This document shows positions 44,581 to 53,610 of a DNA stretch of 64,000 bases, in pieces. Position 1 is the stretch's first letter; each line of letters opens with the position of its first letter. A program made the translations under genes and the position numbers. Under the pieces are notes generated by a model. The model did not search any database, was not told the origin of the DNA, and was given only the letters and a program-made list of their open reading frames with translations. This DNA comes from Marinomonas polaris DSM 16579 (GTDB lineage Bacteria > Pseudomonadota > Gammaproteobacteria > Pseudomonadales > Marinomonadaceae), in the NCBI RefSeq assembly GCF_900129155.1, contig NZ_FQVF01000022.1, positions 27,202 through 91,201 of the forward strand, in the 5' to 3' direction.

Positions 44581-44600
44581 GATATAACTTTTGTTATATC
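44581..44600. promoter_or_regulatory. Upstream activator site 2 (TATAAC-N4-GTTATA)
   Basis: GATATAAC and GTTATATC are perfect complements around TTTT (44589-44592), core at 44583-44598. The spacing to site 1 is 99 bp centre to centre, near a whole number of DNA turns, which fits a pair of activator sites. It also lies about 115 bp before the sensor kinase start. Confidence 0.7.
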
Positions 44601-44714
44601 ACTCAATAAATTAAGCCCTTTGCCTTTTCCAATTCCATTTTCCAAGCTTTTTTTATTGAGCCGATACCGTTAGTATTCGCCTTAATAACATTAATAAAAG
44701 AAGATTTTCTCTAC

Positions 44715-46475
44715 ATGCCGAGCCTTTCAAAAACACGCACGCTGGCCTCTTTGCTTTGTTTTTTTTTAAGCCTAGCAACGCTTTCTAGTGAGCTATCCGC
44801 AGAGGATAGCTCTACATGGCATTCTGGGAAAAGAGTGATTTCAGTAGGAGCTGACTACAACTTCCCACCTTACGAATTTGCTGGCGAAGATGGAGAACCA
44901 ACGGGTTATACCGTTGAGTTAACAAAAGCCATTGCGGAAGTAATGGGCGTTCATGTCGAAATCGAAATGGCAGATTGGCAAAGCATATTAAAAGGCTTGC
45001 ACTCTGGTCATTTTGACATCCTTCAAGGAATAGCTTACTCAGATGAACGAGCGCAGAACATTCTCTTCTCTTCTCCACACTCTATAATTAATTACTCAAT
45101 ATTCGCCCGCAAAAACTCTCCTTCAATCGATGATGTTTCGCAACTTAAAAACAAAGAAGTAATGATTCAAAATGCTAGCATCATGCATGAGTACCTTCTT
45201 GATAATAATATTCAAGCCGTCATCATTCCCGTTAAAACACATGAAGAAGCGTTACGCTTACTTGCTTCTGGTAAACATGATTACGCATTGACAGCAAATT
45301 CTCCCAGTCTTTATCTAAGCAAAGAGATGAAGCTTAATAATATTCATGCCATAGCTAGCCCAATTTCAGGTCAACGTTTAAGTTATGGTGCTTTGCAAAA
45401 AAATGAAGAGCTAATTGCTATTTTCAATGAAGGCTTAGCTATCCTTAGAAATACCGGCCAGCAACAAAAAATTCATGAGAAATGGTTTGGAGCATTACAG
45501 CAGTCGTCCTTCCCATGGAAAGAATTAGGATTATACGCAGCCTATATTATTATCGCTTTATTGTTGGCAATCGGCGCCATAGGTATATGGAATGCTATGC
45601 TGCGAAAAGAAGTTGAAAAGCGGTCTTCCCAATTAAAAGCACAGCAAGAACAGCTTATACAAGCCGATAAAATGGCGTCATTAGGAGTGCTTGTGTCCGG
45701 TGTGGCACACGAAATCAACAACCCAACAGGCTTGCTTATGCTTAATCTTCCTATTCTAAAATCAGCTTGGGAAGATGCTCTACCCTATCTAGCTCAATAC
45801 GCGAAAGAAGATCCGAATTTTTCATTAGCGGGCCTTAGATTTGATCGCTTGAGTCAGGAGTTACCATATTTATTAGACGAAATGGATCAAAGCACCTTAA
45901 GAATTCGAAACATAGTGAATGATTTAAAAGATTTTGCTCGTGAAGAACCAAATGAAATAACTCAAGAAGTGAACCTCAATGAAGTCGTATCTACCGCTAT
46001 TCGCTTGGTAGATACGACTATTCGAAACACTACAGATGATTTTGAACTGTACTTAGATAAACGCAATCCAATTATTATCGGAAGTGCTCAACGGGTAGAA
46101 CAAGTTATCATTAACCTAATAATCAATGCTTGCGACGCAGTTGAAAAACGCACAGAAGCCATTCGGGTCACCACCACTCAGAGCTTAGATGAAAAAGAGG
46201 TTCTTCTTGTTATTGAGGATGAAGGGCGAGGTATTGATCCAGCCAACATTCTGCGTTTAACAGACCCATTCTTCACAACAAAAAGAGAGCAAGGCGGGAC
46301 AGGACTAGGCTTGTCTGTTTCTTCTGCTATCATAAAAGCACATCATGGTACATTAGCTTTTGATTCTGAGTTAAATAAAGGCACCAGCGTCACTGTTTCT
46401 TTCCCCATTTATAAGCCAAATGATGCAATGGAAGGCACTTTTATCAATACCGTTCACTCAGAACCATCTATATAA
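44715..46475 (+). CDS. Sensor histidine kinase with periplasmic amino-acid-type binding domain
   Basis: 586 residues: signal/anchor at the amino end, a periplasmic SBP_bac_3 domain (about 40-262; VISVGADYNFPPYEFAGEDGE), one membrane helix (about 272-295), a coiled linker, HisKA with phospho-His332 in SGVAHEINNPTGLL, and HATPase with NACDAVEKR, DEGRGIDP and GGTGLGLSVS. The NtrB/DctB-like kinase core suits a sigma-54 activator partner. It is followed at 14 bp by the regulator gene. The binding-type sensor implies that it senses a small amine-acid ligand, perhaps the one carried by TAXI-TRAP. Confidence 0.9.
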   Translation: MPSLSKTRTLASLLCFFLSLATLSSELSAEDSSTWHSGKRVISVGADYNFPPYEFAGEDGEPTGYTVELTKAIAEVMGVHVEIEMADWQSILKGLHSGHFDILQGIAYSDERAQNILFSSPHSIINYSIFARKNSPSIDDVSQLKNKEVMIQNASIMHEYLLDNNIQAVIIPVKTHEEALRLLASGKHDYALTANSPSLYLSKEMKLNNIHAIASPISGQRLSYGALQKNEELIAIFNEGLAILRNTGQQQKIHEKWFGALQQSSFPWKELGLYAAYIIIALLLAIGAIGIWNAMLRKEVEKRSSQLKAQQEQLIQADKMASLGVLVSGVAHEINNPTGLLMLNLPILKSAWEDALPYLAQYAKEDPNFSLAGLRFDRLSQELPYLLDEMDQSTLRIRNIVNDLKDFAREEPNEITQEVNLNEVVSTAIRLVDTTIRNTTDDFELYLDKRNPIIIGSAQRVEQVIINLIINACDAVEKRTEAIRVTTTQSLDEKEVLLVIEDEGRGIDPANILRLTDPFFTTKREQGGTGLGLSVSSAIIKAHHGTLAFDSELNKGTSVTVSFPIYKPNDAMEGTFINTVHSEPSI

Positions 46476-46489
46476 AATAAGAGCCTTTC

Positions 46490-47902
46490 ATGAAATATAA
46501 TCTCTACCCTCAATTTAAGATTTTATTAGTTGATGATGAAGTCGCTTTTCTTAGAAGCATGTCATTAACATTAGAAAGACAAGGGTATAATAATTTAATG
46601 ACATGTTCAGATCCAAGCCTAGTCCCCTCACTCATGGAGAAGGAAGATGTTGGTTTGGTTTTATTGGATCTCACCATGCCGAGAATTTCAGGTCAAAAAG
46701 TATTGTCATGGTTAAAAGAAGAATACCCTAATGTGTGTGTCATCATTATAAGCGGGGTAAACCAAGTAGATTCAGCGGTAGAGTGCGTAAAACAAGGAGC
46801 ATTCGATTATTTTGTAAAAACCTCGGATCAAAATCAAATTTTAGATGGCTTAAAACGGGCAATTCATACCCAAGAACTCACTCTAGAAAATCAAGCTTTG
46901 CGTTCACAAATTCTATCCAATGAATTAGAAAGACCTGATATCTTTTCAAAAATCATCACTTCAGATCAAGTAATGTGGTCAGTTTTTCGTTATATCGAGT
47001 CTATCGCTAGCACACGCCAGCCAGTTTTAATTTCAGGTGAAAGTGGTGTCGGTAAAGAGTTAATCGCTAATGTCATTCACGAATTAAGCAACTGTTCAGG
47101 CCCACTAGTGAGTGTCAACGTAGCTGGAGTAGATGACAACGTATTTGCAGATACACTCTTTGGCCACTCTCGTGGTGCCTTCACAGGCGCAGACAAAACA
47201 CGACTAGGGCTAGTCGAAAAAGCTGCAAATGGTACGCTATTCCTTGATGAGATTGGTGACTTAAGCTTGGCCTCTCAGATTAAGCTTCTGCGGCTTCTAC
47301 AAGAAGGTGAATATTATCCAGTTGGAAGTGATAAACCAAAAAGAATGGAAGCAAGGATAGTAGTCGCTACACATCAAAAATTAGAAGAGCTACAAGCTGA
47401 AGGCAAATTTCGAAAAGATTTATTCTTTCGCTTAAAAACCCATATGGTCAACATACCACCACTAAGAGAGCGTTTAGCTGATCTTCCTTTATTAATTGAT
47501 CACTTTATCAAATCAGCTTGTGAAGAAATGAATAAACCAGCTTTAACTGCACCAAAAAGTTTATCTGTAAGTTTATCTCAGTACACTTTTCCTGGTAATG
47601 CCCGCGAACTAAAAGCACTAGTGTATGACGCAGTTAGCCAAAGTACATCAAACAAACTCAATTGCGCACCTTTCGAGCCACTTTTAAACAAAGATAATCA
47701 TTTAGTTTTCACGGAAAGTCAGGTCCAGTTTCCAACCAATACTCAGTTACCAACTCTAAGCAACATGGCAGATTTATTAGTCGAAGAAGCAATGAAAAGA
47801 GCAAGCAATAACCAATCATTAGCAGCAAGAATGCTCGGAATTTCTCAGCCTGCACTGAGTAAACGATTAAAAAACATGAAAGAAAGCCAACACAGAAACT
47901 AA
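46490..47902 (+). CDS. Sigma-54-dependent response regulator (NtrC/DctD type)
   Basis: 470 residues. Receiver domain with Asp60 in [12 protein letters not shown]+ domain with Walker A GESGVGKE, the sigma-54 contact loop GAFTGA in [16 protein letters not shown], Walker [10 protein letters not shown], and a Fis-type helix-turn-helix at the end ([18 protein letters not shown]). All residues for activating sigma-54 polymerase are there. Its likely target is the divergent TAXI-TRAP-ggt operon through the two palindromes at 44483 and 44581. Confidence 0.92.
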   Translation: MKYNLYPQFKILLVDDEVAFLRSMSLTLERQGYNNLMTCSDPSLVPSLMEKEDVGLVLLDLTMPRISGQKVLSWLKEEYPNVCVIIISGVNQVDSAVECVKQGAFDYFVKTSDQNQILDGLKRAIHTQELTLENQALRSQILSNELERPDIFSKIITSDQVMWSVFRYIESIASTRQPVLISGESGVGKELIANVIHELSNCSGPLVSVNVAGVDDNVFADTLFGHSRGAFTGADKTRLGLVEKAANGTLFLDEIGDLSLASQIKLLRLLQEGEYYPVGSDKPKRMEARIVVATHQKLEELQAEGKFRKDLFFRLKTHMVNIPPLRERLADLPLLIDHFIKSACEEMNKPALTAPKSLSVSLSQYTFPGNARELKALVYDAVSQSTSNKLNCAPFEPLLNKDNHLVFTESQVQFPTNTQLPTLSNMADLLVEEAMKRASNNQSLAARMLGISQPALSKRLKNMKESQHRN

Positions 47903-47965
47903 AAAGGCACTTGAATATTCAGCTAAGGCAATGCGATAGTCTATAACCATACATATGAGGTGATT

Positions 47966-48787
47966 ATGGAATTAGTAGCATTTGATCTAGACGGAACCCT
48001 ACTGAATCGGCATCAACGCCTTTCTGACTACACGCTAGACACCCTTGAACGTTTAAAAGCCGCAGGGGTTTTCTACACAGTCGCGACTGGCCGCACGCAC
48101 TTTGCCGCCATGCCTTGCATTGAAGGCCATGAATTTCCTAACTGGCAGATCTTCAAAAACGGGGTTGAATGGTGGGATCCACAACAAAACCTTTACCGTC
48201 ATCGTAACCTGCTGTCACAAAGCCATATATCAGAGCTTCTTACTTCTTTTGAAGAAAACGAAGTTACGCCTTTTATCTTCTGCCTAGAAGACGATGGTTC
48301 ACACAGGGTTTACCATTCACCGCTGACAGGGCATTTGAGCGATCACATAGCCAATGAGCTGGGCAATCATAAAAACATGAGCCTTCACCCAATAGCAGAG
48401 CTATCTCATAGCGCAAGAATCACCAACATTAGTGCGATGGGTCGACCTGAGTTTATTGAAAAAATTGTCCTAGATAGCCAAAAACACAGTCACTTAACCG
48501 CCTACTCAGGTGGCGGCATTTACAACCCTGACGCATTTTGGTTAGACATACACCACAGTAATGTGTGTAAAGGTTCTGCATTGATGGAACTAAAAGCAGA
48601 AATTGGTGCCGAAAGGTTGGTAGTATTTGGAGATGGAGACAATGATCTATCTATGTTCTCTGCTTCAGATGAAGCCTTTGCAACCGATAACGCATTAGTC
48701 CATGTGAAAGATGCTGCTACCGATGTCATTGGTCATCATGATGAAGATGGCGTAGCAAGGTATCTAAGAAAAAGGTACAACTTGTAA
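47966..48787 (+). CDS. HAD-superfamily Cof-type phosphatase
   Basis: About 273 residues. Motif I FDLDGTLLNRH, motif II VATGRT, late KGSALMELKAE with the lysine, and GDGDNDLSMFSAS. A Cof/YbiV-type HAD-IIB phosphatase acting on sugar phosphates or related compounds. I prefer the ATG at 47966 (GAGGTG upstream) to the GTG six bases earlier. Stands alone. Substrate unknown. Confidence 0.88.
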   Translation: MELVAFDLDGTLLNRHQRLSDYTLDTLERLKAAGVFYTVATGRTHFAAMPCIEGHEFPNWQIFKNGVEWWDPQQNLYRHRNLLSQSHISELLTSFEENEVTPFIFCLEDDGSHRVYHSPLTGHLSDHIANELGNHKNMSLHPIAELSHSARITNISAMGRPEFIEKIVLDSQKHSHLTAYSGGGIYNPDAFWLDIHHSNVCKGSALMELKAEIGAERLVVFGDGDNDLSMFSASDEAFATDNALVHVKDAATDVIGHHDEDGVARYLRKRYNL

Positions 48788-48999
48788 TCTTCCATGTAGG
48801 GGTTGATTAAAATTTATCTTCCTCCATTAATAGATGTAGGGATGAGCTGTTTTATCATTCTGATTGAGATATTTACACGACGTTACGAGTAAGGTAATAG
48901 TGAAAACACCTCATTAACCAAAAGACAACATAAATGCCTTTACCCAACGATCATTTTGAACCATGATTGTTAAAAGAATAATTAGTTTGGAGAAATGCC

Positions 49000-49161
49000 A
49001 TGTTTGAATTTTTGTTATTCGTCGCTGCCTGCGCAGCAATTGCTTTCTTGGTAGCCAATATCCAGAAAAACACTGCTCAACCGAAAACAAAGCTGCAACC
49101 AATCAAGATTGAGCGCGAAGAAGTACGTCGTCCAGTACCACGTCATAGACGCCCATACTAA
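49000..49161 (+). CDS. Small single-helix membrane protein, 53 residues
   Basis: An ATG at 49000 with GGAG seven bases upstream opens a 53-codon frame ending TAA at 49159-49161. The product begins MFEFLLFVAACAAIAFLVA, one clear membrane helix, followed by a short, basic, proline-rich cytoplasmic tail (EEVRRPVPRHRRPY). A 12-bp hairpin follows. The ribosome site, helix and terminator together make it a credible gene. No family recognised. Confidence 0.72.
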   Translation: MFEFLLFVAACAAIAFLVANIQKNTAQPKTKLQPIKIEREEVRRPVPRHRRPY

Positions 49162-49187
49162 ATAACCCTTTCTCCATTCTATCTATT

Positions 49188-49216
49188 TGCCAGATTGAAA
49201 CCTTTTCAATCTGGCA
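49188..49216. terminator. Terminator between the small membrane protein gene and the TyrR-like gene
   Basis: TGCCAGATTGAA pairs with TTCAATCTGGCA (49205-49216) with a short loop, followed by TTTATGTATTT. Confidence 0.7.
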
Positions 49217-49217
49217 T

Positions 49218-50714
49218 TTATGTATTTATCTCGTACTCTTTTAGTTTGTTCGCAATTGCACTGTGACTCATACCAACCGCCTTGGCTAGTCGCCTTGTAC
49301 TTGGGAAACTGGGATAAAGCCGCTTCAATAATTCAGCTTCCCATTGCTTCACTGTCACTTCCAACGAATCATCAATCAAAGCCATGTCTACCATGTAATT
49401 GTTTTCTGGTAACAGGATATCTTCAGCTTGCCACTCTTTGTCTTTGATTGTCAGTAAGGTTTGTAAGCAAGTATTTTGTAACTCTTTCAAATTACCCGGC
49501 CAAGAATATAAAGCCAACTTGGTTAAAGCGCCTTTTGAAATAGAAGGCACGGGCAAACGATAACGTTCAGCCTGAGCTGATATTACTTGCTGAATAAGTC
49601 CTTCTATATCCTCTTTGCGATCTCGAAGCGATGGCATAGCTAGCGCTAACGTTGCCAAAGCGAAATACAGTGTTTTATTTAATGTCTCGCTATTACTAAG
49701 CTGCTTTTGACTTAGCGAAGATAAACTGACCAAACGAACATTACTATCAAGACTGGTACTTTCTCCAGGATGACGAGACAACCAACTGGCCAGATCTAAC
49801 TGTACCTGCTCATCAAGACATTCAATATCTTCAATAACAAACCAACCCGACATTTTATCTAGCTTGTTAATATCTTCTCTGACTAATTCTCGCGCGTGAC
49901 GAACAATCAGTTGAGCCTCCCTGTCTCCCTGATGCTTTTGCCAATACTGAAATAACGCGTCGACCAAGTCTCTCTTGCCCGTACCAACCTCACCTTGAAC
50001 CAACAAAGGCATTGGCACTTCGGCAAACGCTTTGGCTTGAAGCAATGTTCGTCTCATTGCTTCACTTTTCATCACTGCTGGTCGGAAATAGTTTTCTAAA
50101 TAATTTTCCGCGTCTGGTGCTTGCTTTAGGCTCTCAGCTTGACGATCCAAACGTGTTTTAGATTTCAGATAAATCACAGTGCCAGCAGGATTGGTAACAC
50201 CTTCGTCGTCACTGACAAAAATCGGCTTCATTTCCAGCAATAAGGTTTTGTTGCGAATACGAATCCGTTTACTCATGCCATCTCGTGGATTCGCCCATGC
50301 ATCTTTGGAAACATTAATTCCTTTGATAAACTGCTGAACCGGTTTATGTAGCAGATTCAACACGGGCACATTCAAATCTTCCGCAGCAAGCTCCGTCACC
50401 ATGGTGATATTGCCTTTCAAATCGACCGAAATCACACCATCAGGTAAGGCTTCTAACAAAGTATAAAGGGCATTGTGCTCTCTTTCAGATGGCGTAAACA
50501 TCACGGTTTTGACATCTTCAACACTGTCTAAGCGACGAATATCAGCCAATAACTGCTGTAGTTTTGAGAAAGGTATATCGGAAAAGCCACAATAAATACA
50601 ACGTCGCTTGGTATCCACTTCCACTAAGCGCATATCGATACCATGAGGAATAAATAGGTCGAGGGCTTCTCGTACCATACCTATCCTGTCTTCACATTGT
50701 ATTTCTAATCTCAT
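49218..50714 (-). CDS. TyrR-like transcriptional regulator
   Basis: About 498 residues: an ACT domain (MRLEIQCEDRIGMVREALDLFIPHGIDMRLVEVD), a PAS-like domain (PSEREHNALYTLLEALPDGVISVD), a reduced AAA+ domain and a Fis-type helix-turn-helix (RRLAKAVGMSHSAIANKLKEY). The ACT start is almost the TyrR signature, so I begin at 50714; the frame is open 71 codons further, over the ROK gene, which is not credible. The AAA+ part is degenerate: GEVGTGKRD for Walker A, FVIED where Walker B should end in DE, and no GAFTGA, so it should not activate sigma-54. Ligand is probably an aromatic amino acid. Confidence 0.85.
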   Translation of the reverse strand: MRLEIQCEDRIGMVREALDLFIPHGIDMRLVEVDTKRRCIYCGFSDIPFSKLQQLLADIRRLDSVEDVKTVMFTPSEREHNALYTLLEALPDGVISVDLKGNITMVTELAAEDLNVPVLNLLHKPVQQFIKGINVSKDAWANPRDGMSKRIRIRNKTLLLEMKPIFVSDDEGVTNPAGTVIYLKSKTRLDRQAESLKQAPDAENYLENYFRPAVMKSEAMRRTLLQAKAFAEVPMPLLVQGEVGTGKRDLVDALFQYWQKHQGDREAQLIVRHARELVREDINKLDKMSGWFVIEDIECLDEQVQLDLASWLSRHPGESTSLDSNVRLVSLSSLSQKQLSNSETLNKTLYFALATLALAMPSLRDRKEDIEGLIQQVISAQAERYRLPVPSISKGALTKLALYSWPGNLKELQNTCLQTLLTIKDKEWQAEDILLPENNYMVDMALIDDSLEVTVKQWEAELLKRLYPSFPSTRRLAKAVGMSHSAIANKLKEYEINT

Positions 50715-50749
50715 TAGTTCTCTCTTAGATTTTCTCTTTAGCTCTCTTT

Positions 50750-51964
50750 TTAAGAGACTGAAACAGCGGATTTTGAACTTAGCAATAATAGGTTTTGCTG
50801 TGGTGCAAAGGTTCCATACAAAGGCAAAACTGCCGCACCCAAAACACCAGCGGTATGACCCGTTTGAGCAATACGAATCGCAGGCAAAGGCAGCATACTG
50901 TGTGCTGTTAACGCATTTTCGATACAAATAATTAACGCTGCCAGTACTAGCGGCGGCAAACGACCACCAATCAATATCGCTTCTGGATCGTATAAAGCAA
51001 CAACAGAAGCCAAAGCTGGAGTCACTTCAAACGCCACCTCGCTCGCCCATTGTTCGATAAGTGTAGTGTATTGAGGTTCAAGCCACAGATCATCAGTCGA
51101 AGGCCATTGAATTTGCTTATCAGCAAAAAAACGACGCAAGGAAGACAATGACAAGGCCTCAAGAATCCATTTGCCATGCTTTCCTGTGGCGGTAGGAATT
51201 AAACCAAAGCTACCGGCTTTTCCGTGAGCACCAAAGTAACACTCGCCATTGGCCACAAAACTCCCGCCGCAAGCGGTACTGACGAAGAGATAAAAGAAGT
51301 CACGCTGTGGTGCAACAGACGCCAGCAACAACTCACTGGTCGCCGCGGCAACAGCGTCGTTTTCGCAGAAGCATGGCACGCCGGTTAAATCCGTCAGCCA
51401 AGATTCAAACGCATCCGATTGCCAATAAGCCAAGGCAGCTTTTAGATTGCTCAAATCCGCTCTTTGGTCAGAGTCCGTCACCAAGGTTTCTAGCCAAGAA
51501 TCCATATAGTCGGGTCTTGCCAGACCAATTCCTTGAACCTTGCTCCAGTCCTCACCTAACGTTGTTTTCACTTCTTCAATTAGATCTTGAGCGATTTTCT
51601 TCGCCAAGTTTTCGGTGGGAAAAGACACTATTCGTTCTAACAACAAAACACATTCGCCACTAAAATCAAGCAGAGCAGCACTGATATGGTCGCGATCAAC
51701 ATTAATACCTAAGCCATAAGCGCCTTTTTTGTTGATACTAAGTTTTATTGAAGGCTGACCACGACGGCCTTTTACTTTGCCGTCGACTTGTAGCAATTGT
51801 CTTTCAAGCAAAGATGACGTGATCACGGAAATCGTCTGAGCACTCAACCCCGTTTGCTCAGCAATCTTCACTCGGGAAATTTCGGGATGCTGTCGAACTA
51901 AATGAAGAATAATACGTTCATTGTAAATGCGGCTTTGTTCAGAAGTACTACCTGACGATTTCAT
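50750..51964 (-). CDS. ROK-family repressor with degenerate zinc/sugar site
   Basis: 404 residues: amino-terminal helix-turn-helix (SRVKIAEQTGLSAQTISVITSSLLERQLL) and a ROK domain with YGLGINVDRDHISAALLDFSGECV. The usual ROK zinc motif (GH followed by CxCGxxGC) is replaced by FGLIPTATGKHGKWILEALSLSSL, with no cysteines, so metal binding and perhaps kinase activity are lost. Divergent from the AGE sugar isomerase gene, 220 bp away, which it probably regulates. GGGTTATATG precedes the ATG. Confidence 0.87.
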   Translation of the reverse strand: MKSSGSTSEQSRIYNERIILHLVRQHPEISRVKIAEQTGLSAQTISVITSSLLERQLLQVDGKVKGRRGQPSIKLSINKKGAYGLGINVDRDHISAALLDFSGECVLLLERIVSFPTENLAKKIAQDLIEEVKTTLGEDWSKVQGIGLARPDYMDSWLETLVTDSDQRADLSNLKAALAYWQSDAFESWLTDLTGVPCFCENDAVAAATSELLLASVAPQRDFFYLFVSTACGGSFVANGECYFGAHGKAGSFGLIPTATGKHGKWILEALSLSSLRRFFADKQIQWPSTDDLWLEPQYTTLIEQWASEVAFEVTPALASVVALYDPEAILIGGRLPPLVLAALIICIENALTAHSMLPLPAIRIAQTGHTAGVLGAAVLPLYGTFAPQQNLLLLSSKSAVSVS

Positions 51965-52186
51965 ATAACCCTACTCTCATATTGAGCCCGTAAACTAGGA
52001 ACATTTTCTCTACTGCGCTAGTGACATTACGCAAAGACATCAAAGGATAGCCCTCATTTAATAAATCTAATTGATTTAATAATATAACCCATTAAGATGA
52101 GAAATCAGTATTAGATCTTATAAACAACTTAAACAAAAATAAAAAGGCTCGCATTATACAGTAGAGCCAAAGCAAAGGACGAAATC

Positions 52187-53371
52187 ATGCCTTCTTTTCC
52201 AGAGTTTACATCTACCGCTTTTTTAAAAGACCACATCCAATCAACAATGCAATTCTATCACCCAAACTGTATTGACCCTGCGGGTGGTTTTTTTCAATTC
52301 TTCAAAGACAATGGCGACATTTACGATACAGATACTCGGCACTTGGTCAGCAGTACACGTTTCGTTTTCAATTACGCAAAAGCGTATCAAGCAGAAGGCA
52401 AAGCCGAGTATTTAGAGACGACACGTCACGGCTTAAGCTATTTGAGAAATCGTCATCGCCGAGAAAATGGTGGTTATGTTTGGTTGCTAAACAAAGACAA
52501 AAATCTTGATGAAACCAACCACTGCTATGGCTTTGCCTTTGTTATGCTCGCTTATGCAACTGCCTATAAAGCCGGAGTAGAAGAAGCAAAACCATGGATT
52601 CAAGAAACTTTCGAAACCATGGAAAAACATTTTTGGGATGCTGAGTTTGGTTTATACAAAGATGAGATATCCTGCGACTGGCAAGATGTTTCACCTTATC
52701 GAGGTCAAAATGCCAACATGCACAGCTGCGAAGCACTGCTTGCTGCTTACGACGCCACACAAGAGCCTCATTATCTTGAGCGCGCGACATTGCTAGCCCA
52801 TAACATTTGCTTGCGCCAAGCGGCTCTCGCTGGTGGGGAAATTTGGGAACACTACACGATGGATTGGCAAGTTGACTGGGACTACAACAAAGCTGACCCA
52901 AAACACTTATTCCGCCCTTGGGGATTTCAACCCGGCCACCAGACAGAATGGGCCAAATTGCTACTTTTGATCAACCAACGTTCGCCACTAGACTGGCTGG
53001 TTCCAACGGCTCAAAAACTATTCAACTCAGCGTGGAAAAAATCTTGGGATGAAACCAACGGCGGCCTTTGTTACGGCTACGATCCAAAAGGCAATATTTG
53101 CGACGGTGACAAGTATTTTTGGGTTCAAGCTGAATCATTCGCAGCTGCGGCTATGTTAGCCCTCGCCACCAAAGAAGAGCATTATTGGGATAAATACCAA
53201 CAACTTTGGCAATACAGCTGGTCCCACATGATCGACCATCAATACGGCGCTTGGTTTAGAATTCTAACTCAAGATAATAAAGCCTTCGATGACTGCAAGA
53301 GCCCAGCAGGCAAAACAGACTATCACACCATGGGCGCTTGCTATGAAGTTATAGAGCAACTCGCCAAGTAA
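52187..53371 (+). CDS. AGE-family sugar isomerase, probably D-mannose isomerase
   Basis: 394-residue (alpha/alpha)6-barrel enzyme of the N-acylglucosamine 2-epimerase family. Landmarks are RLVSSTRFVFNYAKAY-like start (HLVSSTRFVFNYAKAYQAEG), RRENGGYVWLL, the catalytic-histidine region RGQNANMHSCEALLAAYD, LFRPWGFQPGHQTEWAKLLLL and the late KTDYHTMGACYE. This layout matches D-mannose isomerases rather than GlcNAc epimerases; one was characterised from Marinomonas. It would turn mannose into fructose. Divergent ROK regulator nearby. AAAGGA lies upstream of the ATG. Confidence 0.87.
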   Translation: MPSFPEFTSTAFLKDHIQSTMQFYHPNCIDPAGGFFQFFKDNGDIYDTDTRHLVSSTRFVFNYAKAYQAEGKAEYLETTRHGLSYLRNRHRRENGGYVWLLNKDKNLDETNHCYGFAFVMLAYATAYKAGVEEAKPWIQETFETMEKHFWDAEFGLYKDEISCDWQDVSPYRGQNANMHSCEALLAAYDATQEPHYLERATLLAHNICLRQAALAGGEIWEHYTMDWQVDWDYNKADPKHLFRPWGFQPGHQTEWAKLLLLINQRSPLDWLVPTAQKLFNSAWKKSWDETNGGLCYGYDPKGNICDGDKYFWVQAESFAAAAMLALATKEEHYWDKYQQLWQYSWSHMIDHQYGAWFRILTQDNKAFDDCKSPAGKTDYHTMGACYEVIEQLAK

Positions 53372-53408
53372 CCTCATAATGCCTCACTAACGTAAGGGTT
53401 ATCATTCT

Positions 53409-53542
53409 GAGACCTTTGCACGATGTCACGAGCAAAGCCAAGGTAAAATAGACGAAAAAGCAGAGTTTATGGGCTATAAATGAGCATTTTGAGTCTATTT
53501 TTAACAAAGTATTGGCAAGCACAGTAGTCATGCAAAGGTCTC
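53409..53542. mobile_element. 134-bp MITE-like element
   Basis: Perfect 12-bp terminal inverted repeats GAGACCTTTGCA (53409-53420) and TGCAAAGGTCTC (53531-53542), flanked on both sides by ATTCT, a probable 5-bp target duplication. No transposase fits inside; a 60-codon minus-strand frame covers it but is most likely left-over DNA. The ends look like those of IS5-related elements, which I recall but did not check. Inserted between the AGE and LysR genes, ending 68 bp before the LysR start. Confidence 0.78.
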
Positions 53543-53610
53543 ATTCTATTTATTGGCAAAATGAAGTATGATGCAGCCCCTACGATTAGTGGACATGGGC
53601 CCCTTCCCTT

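Noticed and set aside
44715..46475. Sensor kinase as a solute-binding protein of an ABC importer
   Set aside because: The SBP_bac_3 domain continues into a membrane helix and an intact kinase core.
50715..50927. 71-codon upstream extension of the TyrR-like gene
   Set aside because: It covers the ROK gene's 3' end and precedes the conserved ACT start MRLE; a real start with GAGAGA upstream exists at 50714.
53349..53531. 60-codon minus-strand frame over the MITE
   Set aside because: Covered almost fully by the element; likely a decayed piece of a parent IS.
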